51,206 bases of DNA from an uncultured Prevotellaceae bacterium (GTDB lineage Bacteria > Bacteroidota > Bacteroidia > Bacteroidales > Bacteroidaceae): positions 1 through 51,206 of the forward strand of contig ONDH01000019.1 of the NCBI GenBank assembly GCA_900316505.1, given 5' to 3'. Position 1 is the stretch's first letter. Each line of letters starts with the position of its first letter. Shown here in pieces: positions 1-10,800 of this stretch. A program made the translations under genes and the position numbers. The notes beneath the pieces were generated by a model. That model ran no database searches. It saw nothing but the letters and a program-made list of their open reading frames with translations, and was not told the origin of the DNA.

Positions 1-64
1 GCAGGTACAGCTGCATCTTAAGTGGAAAAACTTGAATGGCAGGGGTAATATATTTCTTTTTCAT
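1..64 (-). CDS. Start of a short Prevotella-type protein (partial)
   Basis: On the minus strand an ATG at 64 overlaps the stop codon of the fimbrillin-type lipoprotein (TGATG arrangement), which suggests translational coupling. Only about 21 codons lie in the window, beginning MKKKYITPAIQVF. Short Prevotella proteins often start with a very similar Met-Lys-Lys-x-Tyr-Ile-x-Pro pattern; they are usually under 100 residues and have no known function that I can name. The identity is inferred from this N-terminus and the tight spacing; the rest runs off the left edge. Confidence 0.5.
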   Translation of the reverse strand, partial: MKKKYITPAIQVFPLKMQLYL

Positions 65-999
65 CATTCCGTTAGGATAGTTTTTGTGCCCAATCTAATA
101 CTGATAGTATATAATTTACCTGCCTCCCAATTGATAGCACCCAATAGGATATCTGCGGTTTTATTGGTATTATAGCCAATGCGAATTATTGCATTGCTGT
201 GTGCTTGTGGAATCATAAAAAGACAACCGCAATTAAGCAAACGAGCATTATCATGTGTTTTGGTGGAAACAGGGATAGAAATACTTGATGCATCCTCCAA
301 TGTATAATATGCATCGCCCGATTGTCCTTGCCATGCAGGAGTTTGGTTGTAATAGTATTTTCCACTATTATTTACATCCACAAGAGTTATGCTTTTGAAG
401 GTAACCGATTTATTAGCTAATGTTTGAGACTGACCTATTTTGAATTGAATTGCTGCACAAGCATGGTTGAAAGAGAGGCTGACACGTCCACCGGCATCAT
501 TATAAGCTATCTGCTTGTGTTCTGCCACCAATAAATCGTGCTGGTTGGAGGCATCTTCAGCTACAGTGAACGTCAGATATGGATTATCGCTATTATAATT
601 GAACGTACCACCAGTGTAAGCATAGAAATCGATTCGTTCGTCGTTTTCAACCGAGCCTGGCCAATAAAAAGAACTCCACTCTGTACCCGTTTTTGTGAAG
701 TCATATTTGTTATCTTTGTTACCTTGGTAATTCATTGAGAAGGCTGCGAGAGTACTCGTCGTCGTAGCGGTGGCGCGCGTCTCCATCTTCTCCTCTTCAG
801 GAGCAGATGTGTCCGTCATAGGAGTTTCTTCCACTTCGACAGTTATCAGACGTTGTGCCTGTAAATCATCGCTGAAGAGGGGTCTTTGCTTCAGATTTGA
901 GGAATCTTCTGGCAACAATCCTCTTTCCACCTCATCGTCTGATGAACATGCTGTCAAACCGACTGCGAGCAGCAATGCCATTAGTTTTATGTATTTCAT
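64..999 (-). CDS. Fimbrillin family (Mfa-like) surface lipoprotein
   Basis: A 311-residue predicted lipoprotein. The signal peptide ends in the lipobox LTAC with Cys18 as the lipidated residue. It is followed at once by Ser-Ser-Asp-Asp-Glu, an acidic stretch like the Bacteroidota lipoprotein export signal, so surface exposure is likely. The body resembles the Mfa_like_1 fimbrillin family: a Thr/Ala-rich region near residues 75-85, then the pattern DLLVA ... VSLSFNHACAAIQFKI around residues 150-185, then beta-rich sequence to the end. Such proteins are pilin-like or cell-surface adhesion subunits. It is third in a minus-strand operon after the giant LamG protein and a module-sharing lipoprotein (15-bp gap). 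A structural role with the giant protein is inference. Confidence 0.8.
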   Translation of the reverse strand: MKYIKLMALLLAVGLTACSSDDEVERGLLPEDSSNLKQRPLFSDDLQAQRLITVEVEETPMTDTSAPEEEKMETRATATTTSTLAAFSMNYQGNKDNKYDFTKTGTEWSSFYWPGSVENDERIDFYAYTGGTFNYNSDNPYLTFTVAEDASNQHDLLVAEHKQIAYNDAGGRVSLSFNHACAAIQFKIGQSQTLANKSVTFKSITLVDVNNSGKYYYNQTPAWQGQSGDAYYTLEDASSISIPVSTKTHDNARLLNCGCLFMIPQAHSNAIIRIGYNTNKTADILLGAINWEAGKLYTISIRLGTKTILTE

Positions 1000-1014
1000 C
1001 GTTCTCTCTTTTTG

Positions 1015-1794
1015 TTAAAATTTAATATTCTCTTGTTGCAAATTCCCTTTCAGGGTGATAGGTTGGGTGATGGTGTAGATGCCTCCCTTGGCAGCACTGT
1101 AGTAGCGCACCTGCACGGTCTCATCTGGGTGTACTTGATAGGCTGTCATCTTCCAATGGGGGTAGAATTCGGGGGCTCGCACTCCCACTCCTCGGCATTC
1201 ATTCCCAACAAAGACTGCCAGCTGGTCGTCTTCTGTGGGGGTGAAGGGCAACTTTTCGGGGAGCACGATGGTCAGTTCCGTGAAGTAGGGATATTTGGTG
1301 CTGCCGTATCCGAAATCGAACACCAAGTGGTAAGTGTCGTCTATCAGATTGCTGGATTTGAAGGGTGGTATGGCATCGGAAATGGTCAGATGTTTCAACT
1401 TTTCACAGTAGTAGCGCAGCTCCATCGGGGCACCATTTTCTTCGCTTCTGCCACTGGGATGGAGCAGGAAGGCGATTTCACCATTGTCGAGCACATTGCG
1501 GTAACTCACTCCACGACACTCTCCGTTGATGAACACGCTCATCAGGTCGGCATCGGACGAGTAGCGTTCGGCATCGCCATCCAATTCCACGAGCAGGTTC
1601 ATGCTGCATTCGTAGGCAGTGGAGGCAGGGTCGTGCCAATCGGGGGGAGCGGCGGTGGAGAACCAGTCAACTCTCCATGTGGGTTTTGCACTCTCGGTGA
1701 AGGTCAAGTCACCGCGCTTTTCGTCCTCGTCTGATGAGCAGCCCCACAGGAGTGTGAGGACTGCCATCAGCATAGTTGTCTTTATTGCTTTCAT
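1015..1794 (-). CDS. Lipoprotein with two copies of an 'NGECRGV' surface module
   Basis: A 259-residue predicted lipoprotein: hydrophobic signal, lipobox LWGC with Cys19, then Ser-Ser-Asp-Glu-Asp-Glu, consistent with export to the surface. The mature part holds two similar modules, at about residues 60-135 and 165-250. Each has the layout 'D-x-(hydrophobic)-x-V/A-F-x-N-G/E-C-R-G-V' followed by a beta-rich stretch (FINGECRGV and FVGNECRGV). The same module occurs near the C-terminus of the adjacent giant protein (VVGVFDKEGRCMGVG). I know this pattern from C-terminal regions of large Bacteroidota LamG proteins but know no biochemical function. The gap to the giant gene is 24 bp, so they are probably co-transcribed. 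Confidence 0.7.
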   Translation of the reverse strand: MKAIKTTMLMAVLTLLWGCSSDEDEKRGDLTFTESAKPTWRVDWFSTAAPPDWHDPASTAYECSMNLLVELDGDAERYSSDADLMSVFINGECRGVSYRNVLDNGEIAFLLHPSGRSEENGAPMELRYYCEKLKHLTISDAIPPFKSSNLIDDTYHLVFDFGYGSTKYPYFTELTIVLPEKLPFTPTEDDQLAVFVGNECRGVGVRAPEFYPHWKMTAYQVHPDETVQVRYYSAAKGGIYTITQPITLKGNLQQENIKF

Positions 1795-1818
1795 CGCTTT
1801 CTGTATTTCATTCTTTCT

Positions 1819-4800
1819 TTACTGCATGATTGCCACTCTTCTGCCATTGTGGATGTAAATGCCTCGCTGGGTGGGTGGGGTGTCGAGTTTGATGCCCTGC
1901 AAGGTGTACCATCCTTCTTGTGGAACGGTTTGGCTCTGCACGAAGTTGATGGCTGTGGGCTGATTGAACGAACCCATCACGGCATTGTTCTCGTACATCA
2001 TCACTTCGCCCGTGGAGGCTACGACATGACCATCGCGTTCGAGGACGAACATGAGCGGTGTCTGCTTGTTGCCACTGATGCTCATGTAGATGATGGAGTC
2101 GGCAAGCTGGGTTTCTCCACGCATTTCAGCTCCTGAGTAAGCTATGAGCTTGTCGCCCTGCTGCCACTCGACGCCTTCGGCAATGGCGGTGAGCGACATG
2201 GTGTTGGCAAAGTCGGCTGTCATCGGGGCTTTCCTGCTGGCTGGCTGTTCGAAGTATGGAGTGGTGGCTTCGAAGAAGGGGTAGGTGAAGGTGGCTTCGC
2301 CTTCGTTCTGGCGATAGAGCATGTATCCCTCGCCTGGCTTCATGTTCTTGAGGTTGCCTTTCCATTCGCGCGAGCCATTGGCTCCTACGGAGAACATGGC
2401 AAATTCGGTCTGGTTCTTCACCACATCGCCGTCTCTGGCATCTTCCAAGTAGTCGGCTAAGGCTGTGGTGACGGGCAGGTTGACCAGCGGGGTGTAGCCT
2501 ATGCTGTTCCATCCTTGCTTGACACGGATGAGGCGGTCGCCATCTGCCTGCACGGCTGTGCCTTCCAAATCGACACGCACGTATTCACCCACCTTGACGC
2601 GATAGCTGCGGCTGACGGAGAGGCGAAGGTCGTCAAGACTGGCTGAGCCCTTGTTGGAAATCCACTGCCCGTACTGGTAGAGCAGGGAGATGTTGTTGGT
2701 CTCGTCGGTGAGCATGTCGCCTTCTTTCCACTGGAAGGAGCTGAGGAGTTTCGTCACATTGCGGTAGTCGTTGTTGAGGACATTGAGCGAAATCCAGTTC
2801 CATCCTGGCCACAGGTCAATGCGCTGGATGTAGCGATTGAATGCGGTGAGCACCAGCGGTTTCTTGGTGGTGCCGACGAGTGTCTCGGGCAGGAATTCAA
2901 CAGTCTGGGACGGTGTGAGCGGCATAATCTTGCCAGTCTCGTAGTGCCAGAGGCGGAATTCGAGGTCACGTCTCAAGGTCAGGCTATCATAGACGGTGAG
3001 GTAGGCAAGGCTTTCGGAGGATGAGGGGTCGTAGTTGACATTGCCCACGCCCATGCAGCGCCCTTCTTTGTCGAACACGCCCACCACGTCGCGTGAGTCG
3101 GTGACGATGTCGTCGCCTATCTTCACGCGTGCCACGATGCTCATGGAGAATTGCATCATCTGGGAGTCAACATACCACTGATGGTTCTCGCCCTCGATGG
3201 TGATGTTGAGCATGAGGGGTTCGGCAAGTCCGTTCTCGTCGGTGAGATAGATGAGTTGGTCGTAGGTGCCCACGTTGGTGTCTTTGCCAATGGTGAAGGT
3301 GAGCGTCTGTTCGCTCTTGGCTTCGATGATGTCGGTCTGCTTGTTGACAGTGAGCCACTTGGGCAGATTGTCGATGGTGTAGGTGTGGGCTGAGCCGCTA
3401 TTGTTCAGGATGTCGACATCGAATTGGTATTCGTATTCGCTGCCGATATCATAGATGGTTTCCTTGAAGACTTTCTGTGACCAGCGCAGGGGGTTGCGGT
3501 CGATGAAGACGGCGGCGGTGGCTGGCGATGCCATGATGTTGCCGTTGCGGTCGGGGATGTCGCTGACGGTGACATAGACCATGCGCTTGTTGACTCGCCT
3601 GTCGGTCTCGTCGATGTTGACGAGCAGCTGGTAGTCGCGTCCCACATAGCTGAAGTTGAGATTCTTGAGTTCTTCGTATGCCTGCATGGGTGCGCATTCG
3701 TTGCGGTCGACGTAGGCTTCGATGTCAGCGATGGGGTCAACAAACACGCTGTCGTGCTGCTCGGTCTTGTTGCCTTTCTCGTCATATTTCACCTTCTTGT
3801 TGAGCACATAGGGCTGGAGGGTGAGGTCGCCGTTCTTCTGGCGTTCCTGACGTTCGAAATCGACATAGGTGATGAGTCCCTTCTCTTCGCCTCCGAGCGA
3901 CTTGTCGGTGTAGCGCTTGATGAGGGTTGGGGGCAGTGCCTGTTCGAAGAGGGCGAGACCGTCAATGTTGCCTGAGAGGGCGTTCTGGTAGTGGATGACA
4001 TCGTCGTGGATGCCCTTTTCCTGCCATACCATGTTGCCCAAGTAGAAGTTGCCAATCATGCCTCCCAAGGAGTCGGTGGGGAACTGTGCCTTCATTTCGT
4101 TATCGACATAGATGCTTGCCACCTGATGGGAGCGGTTGACAGTCATGGCGTAGTGGTGCCACTTGGTGTCGTTGAAGTTGTTGCCAAGTTCGTATTCACG
4201 TCCGTTGGAGCGGTATTTCAGCGTTTCGCCTTCGAAACCGATGAAGAACTTGTTTTCTGCATCCACGTCGGTGGCGTAGCCTGAGCCGTTGCAGAGCAGT
4301 GTGCCCTGTCCCTTCACGTTGGTCTTGAACCAGAACATGAGCGTGTAGTCATATTCGGAGGAGCGCTGGAAGTATTCTTCCTTCAGCTTGAGACCTTTGA
4401 CGGGTTTGTCTTCTGCCCAGTCGAACTTGAGCGACATGCCACGCGGCTTTGCCCAGTCGGTCTTGTAGAGTTTCAGGTGGGCACCGTGTGCCAAGTCGGA
4501 TGCGTAGTCGCCCTTGCCCTCGTTCATGGGGTAGTAGTCGGTCAAGCCCATCTCGTAGCCTGTGAGCAGCTGGTTGCCGTAGTTGTTGAGCAGGTTGATG
4601 TTCATGGCACGGTTCCACACCCGACCTTGCAGCATGCGTCCTTTGTAGAAGCTGCGCTTAGACACGTCTGTCTCGTTGGTCGAACCGAAGATGACAGGTC
4701 CATAGCCGCTGTAGGTTACATTGTTGAAGACGGAATCCAATCCGACGGAGAAGAGGGAGAGTGTCTTGGCAGCATTGTCGAGCGTCATTGCCACACGCTG

Positions 4801-7800
4801 GAAGCCTGGAGTCTGGATGGGGGTTTCAGTCTGATAGGTCTTGCCGTTGACAACAGCTTTCAGACACTTGTCTTTGGTGAGCCAGAGCTGCAGCTGCTTG
4901 CCGTCGCTGCCATGCGAGAAGATTGGCATGTCGATGCCCGTGTCGTCGGGCTTGATCATCACCTCCACGGTCACGTCCTTATCGGTGAAGTTGCGGCGTG
5001 CCTCACTTTGGGCATAGCTCTCGCCGAAGAACTGGAGGGACGGTGCTTCCTGTATGCTGCTCTCGTTGGTTTCGCCCTTCACCTCAAAGTTGGTGGTGGC
5101 TTGCAAGTAGTTGTATTCGATGTCTTCGGAGAAGTTGAAGATGATGTTGTCGCCAGCACCCAACACACCGTCTTTCGGTTCGGGGTTGCCGAAGAGCTGT
5201 GGACGGCGGGTGTCTTTCACACCTGTGAGCACTTTCGAGGCATTGGTCAGGAAGGAGTTGCCATTGCGACAGAAGAGCACGGCTCGAAGGTCATAGGCTT
5301 TCTCCATCTCCACTCCCTCGCCAAAGAAGCGCGTGATGATGTTGCCGTTCTCAGGTATCATCGCCTTCGTGCCACTGGCAGCAGTGTAGAGGGTGGAGTC
5401 GGCATAGTAGCCACAGAGGTTTGTCCAATAGTCGTCGCCACGCGTGGTTTCCTTGTATTGGAACTCAATGTGGTCGAAATTGTGCTGATTCTTGTTGAAA
5501 CCTCCGATGACAACAGGCAGGTACCATCCCCTACCGTCTTCATAAGACGCATCGGTGTTCATAATCCACTTGTCGCCAGGCATGGAGATGGTCACTGCTC
5601 CTGCGGTTTGCAAATAGTGGACATCGAACGCCACCTCGTTGAAGATATTCACATCGCCTAGCGAAATCAGGCTTATCTTCAGGTTCTCGTAGTCGAAGTC
5701 CTCGCTGGCATATACTTCAAGTGTCTTTTCCGTCACCTGACCTGGACGCACTTCAATGGTGCGGGCATTGCCTGTGAGCGGCAGACCGTCCACCATCAAC
5801 TTGGCTCCCTTGGGGTTGGACTTCTCCACCTGATAGAGGTCGAAGAAGTTGTAAGCGGCCTCTGGTTGCTCGCTCTCATTGGTGAGATACAACTTGAAGC
5901 GGGCGGGTTCGCCAAATGGCACGCCACTGATGCTCTGCTTATCCACCCGGATGACAGGATTCTCTATTTTCTTCGTGCGTTCGTCGAGCACTGTACCTGC
6001 CTTGTAGAAATTAGTGGTGCGTTCGCCCTCATAAGGACGGCAGGTGGCTCCTCCACGGGTGCGATAGACAAAACTCTTGGAGAAACGCAAATCGGAGGCT
6101 TTGACCTCGCCCACATACGGAAGGTCGGTGCCATGCGTCACTTCATCTTTGACGGTATTGACCCAACTGGTGTAGTTTCGATTGACAAAGACATCATATT
6201 TGCCGTCGCTTGTGTCGGGGTCATCCACTTTGGTCTGCACCCGATAGACATCGAACACCAGATGGCTCTTCTTGTCCATGGAGATGGTGAAACTCTCTTT
6301 GCGGTTGTATTTCTTGCCTGTGCTCGAAGGGTCGCTAATGGAATACTCAAACACGGGGCCAAAGGACATCTTGAAATTATAACCTGGCACCTGGGTGCCG
6401 AAATAGGGCAAGTTGTCCTTTTTCTGTGATTTCGTAAAGCGACTGATGATTCTTCCCAAACTGGACAAGGCTCCTGAGAGCAGTTTGCCAACGCCGCCCT
6501 CGAGAGGATTCTTCACCTCACCCGTGGCACTGTAGTCGCTGGAGAATTCTTCGCTGTAACCAACAGGAGAACCACCATCAATGTCGAAAGACCTCACCAA
6601 CTCAGTGGCCGACAGTTTCTCTTTCTCGTTCTGGGCTATCATGGCTGCCCAATAGAGCATGCTCTGGTTGAATTCTGCCACCTTGTCTTCGGTGTTGCTG
6701 CTATTGCTGGATGGGCGTACCACTAAGTAGTTGATGCCATCTTCTGCCTTTTCCTTGGTGGTGTTGAAGTAATAGTCCCAACTTTCATCACCCATTTCCA
6801 CCACTTTTGTGGTGTTGACAGTGGCGAAGTCGGGGTCGTCAGACGTGCGCAGCGACCAATAGACGTTCGTGCCTGTGGCATCGGCTATATCCTGAGCCTC
6901 GGCTTTGGTGCCGGTGAACATGAGCGAACGGCATTGTTCCTGCAGTTGTGGGATGAGTTGCTTCAGAATGTAGGTCTGCGAGTGTGCAAATGTGGAGTTG
7001 ATTTTAGGGCCAACACCCACCATTTCGTCGCGCACCAAGTGCAGTGTGTCACCTTTCTCGTCGAAACCGCTGGCAATCTCCACCATGCGGCCTGCCTTGC
7101 GCTGTCCTTCGAGTTGTTTCCACATGCTTTCCGGAATGGCACGAATGGCCACCATCGGTTTCATCACGTAACTAGTTTCCACACCAATATAGACGTCGGC
7201 ATCGGCTCCCACCATCGTCTTGTCGGAACTGGTGGAGATGTCAACGTTGTTGGTCATGGTGTATGACCATGCCTCCTTGCCTGTCCAAGTCCAGACAAGG
7301 TCGATATCTGTGCTGAACTTACTCTCAGCGTTGGAGATGGTGCCAAAGATGGCTCCAATGCCCGCCGCCGTGAGGAAGGTAGCAGCATTGCCTATCCCGA
7401 TGCCGATGTTGAGTCCTGCCTTGACGCTGTAACTGTAGTCATGGGCGTATTTAAGCGTGGAACCTTTACTCAACTTCGCGCTGGAGCCGCCACCTGGTGG
7501 GTCGCGCAGAACGTCGATGAGCAGGGGTCTGTTGATGGTCAGGATGTCTTTGGCGCCATTCTTGACATGCTGATTGAGCACGTATGCCTTCAGGGGTTCT
7601 GCCTCATAGTGAACTCCATCCATAAGGAGGGTAAAGTTGACGGTTCGCACAGCATCTTCTCCTGTCAGCAGGTAAGGTGTCTGCTGAGCTCGCAAATTGT
7701 AGATGGCTTCTCCCACACTATCGAGCGGCACAATATCCTTATGGGTGGTGCTCACCATGCTGTTGTGGATGGTCACTTCGCCACCCGACAAGCGGACGAT

Positions 7801-10800
7801 GTCGACGGTGTCGTTCTTTGTATCATTATTAAAATAATACTTTTCCACTGCCGAAATCTTGATGGGGTAATTGCGTTCGATGTTGAACACTGGATGACCG
7901 AAAGGATAGACAGCCACGAGCGAGTCTTTCTTGCCCTCTGGCCAATCTTTCTTGCGCACAGGATAGCAAAGAGGCACCTGCTCACTGTCGCCCATCAGGT
8001 TCTCGGCGTTGTAGTATCGTTCACCGAAATAACTGAACTTGTCGAAACCTATCTGCTGGTAGTCGATGAGGACTGGTGAGTGGTAGATGCGGTTGTACTG
8101 TGCATGATAAGTGACATCAACACTCTTGATGCTCACCTGTTCTGCATTGCGCCACACACCTTCGTAGTGCTCGGTGTGCTCGGTGAGCGAGTCGGTGAGG
8201 TCAATCACGTCGCCATTCTGCCCATCCTGGAAGAGGGTGGCATAGCCCTTGGCGGTGATTTGCTGAATCTTCCACTTGACCGGTGGCAGCAACACCTCAT
8301 ACTCACCCGTGTGCACGTCGGGATGCACCACCTTGCGGTTCAACGTTGTGTGAACCGTGGTCTGGTAGGTATATTTCTTGTCATGTGCCTTGTGTACAAA
8401 CACCTCATCCATTGTCTTCTTTTTGGTGTCTTGAATGTCCCACACCAATCGTGAGGCATGGTCACCTTCAAGTGTGAAGACCATCTCGAGGTCTCTACCA
8501 AGGTTGTTCCTCGACAGCGAGTTGCCAAGCGGAATGGATGCCTGATCCTTACCACCAGCCACACGTCCAATCAGTCTCACGCGCGTATCATCATAAAAAT
8601 AAATGCCCGCTTTGTCGGTAGTGAATTGATAGTCGAACTTCGTGGTGTCTTCATCCTCATGATAGTAACCCTTCTGGTAGAAGATGTGACCATCCTTCAC
8701 TGCCTTGATTTTATGGTGTGAATCCTGAAGCATATAGAAGGCAAACTTTCCTTCGTGGTCACTGACAACCTTGCCACTGGCATTGCGCACCTCGTACTTG
8801 TCGTCGAGGATGAAGGACACGCCCTGCACAGGGATGCTGGTGCCGTTATACACCACATAACCTGAGAACTTGACGCTCTGCCCCACTTCGAACACGACGT
8901 TCTTGACGATGTTGTCGCCGGGGTTGACTCCAAAGCGAACAGGACGCATGCCGCCCTGATAGCCTACGAGTCCAGGCATGACATCGTAAGCAGTTTCATC
9001 TTCGTTGACGTAAGGCAACTTGTCCATGTAGAAGTAACCACTCTCGTCAGTGGTGGCTGTCCATGTCTTGCCATCCTTCGATGTGATGTTGATGGTTTCA
9101 CCAGGAATGCCAGTGCCGTCGGCAAAGCAAAGATAACCTTCCATCGAACCAGTCTGAACACAGAAGCCCACCACCGTCTTGGTGCTGTCTTTGGTCTCTC
9201 CTTCGCAGTCGTTCACACCGCACACAAAATATTCATATTTATGTACAGGACTGGTCTTCTTGTCCTCATACTGCATGTCGCTCAGTTGGGTGGCGATACA
9301 GGTGAATTTTTCTTCCTTCACATCGCGGCGCCACACCTCATAGTAGTCAACAAATTCTTCCGTCTCGTTCTTCCACTCCAGAAGCACCGATGTAGGCAAA
9401 GATGTAGCTGTGAGCGACTCCTTGTCTATACGCCCCAGGTTCTCGTAGAAGAAGCCGTCAGCAGGAATTGAAACCACGATGGTGCTACCAGACACAGGAG
9501 TGGAAAATGCCTTCTGCACAGTGGCAGGAACACCATTCTCCCAACATGGGTTATCGGGAGCACTGGTACCTCGTTTTCCTTGGTTTACATTCCATGGGTC
9601 TTTGTAGCGACTGTCCTGCACAATGATAGAATACGGGTTCTCACTCCTCGCGAAAGTGTAACATTTTCCATAGTTTCCATCTAATGCACCATACAATACA
9701 CGAACAGACTCCATGCTATTGGTTATCATAGTCATTGCACCAGGCTCCATGAAACCGATAAAGCCTCCGAAACCACCAACATGCGCATTTCCAGGACCAA
9801 ACTCGCCATTGCTCAGACAGTTGCTCATATACAGGCGGGCATCATTTCCAACACGCCCCACCAAACCACCTGTTGCACAATCGGCTCTAGTAATTGTCGT
9901 CTCCAAAGAGAGCGATGACTGGCAGTTCTCGATAAACACCATTCCATGCTGAACTTGCGAAGCGATACCTGCAGCAAATTGCTTCCCTGTTTTTATCTTT
10001 CCCTTCACGTTCAAGTTCGTGATGACGGCTCCATCTGTAAGATAACGGAAGAGGGCAAGGTCTTCTTGATTTTGCTGTGCCAAATCGGAGAATGTCACGG
10101 TGAGAGTGTAACCATTACCGTTGAAATTACCTGCCATCTGTGCTTTCTCGTCGAAGCCTATCCAATCGTTTCCTTCTACCACATGAATTTTGATATCACT
10201 ATTCATGATGGCATTGGACTGATTGTAGTGCTTGTCTGGGAAGTGGATATGGTCGTGGATGTGATCAGCATAACGATTATAGTCTTCTACACTATTGAGG
10301 ACGAAGAAAAGTTCTCCCGTTCCTTTTCCAACGGGCGAAGTGCCACCCTCTACCAACATGCGCATCTGATATTTCACACACGAGCGATTGAGCGTCATTT
10401 CCATCTCACCAGCTTGTATCTGCTCATTGGTGAGCACAGTCACGGTGCTGTCGGCACGCGAACCATCACGACGAAACATCTGCATCTCTAATTTCATCTC
10501 AGCACGCCCGTCCCACACGTAGTTGTGGCTTTGGTCATTCTTCTTATAACCCCACGTCACCTTCACCTTGCGTTCCGTTTCGTCGCTCCACGCAGCCTTG
10601 GCATCAGTAGGTTCCAGCAGCGTGAGTGTTGCCATCTGCGGCTGCACATAAGCTGCTGTTGGATTCGTTTCGAAGCCCCACAATTGCTGAGTCGAACCAC
10701 GCACAACACAGTAGCGCACCAGCGGGATGCCTATCGTTTTGTCAATGTCCGCTGCCTCCAAGGCACTGATGAGAGTCGAGTCCTTGAATGTGTATGCGGA

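Noticed and set aside
1012..1734. Long plus-strand open frame opposite the lipoprotein gene, and similar long frames opposite the giant protein, apt, S41 protease, dipeptidase and M16 genes
   Set aside because: They are antisense shadows of genes with clear families, and their translations show no recognisable domains.
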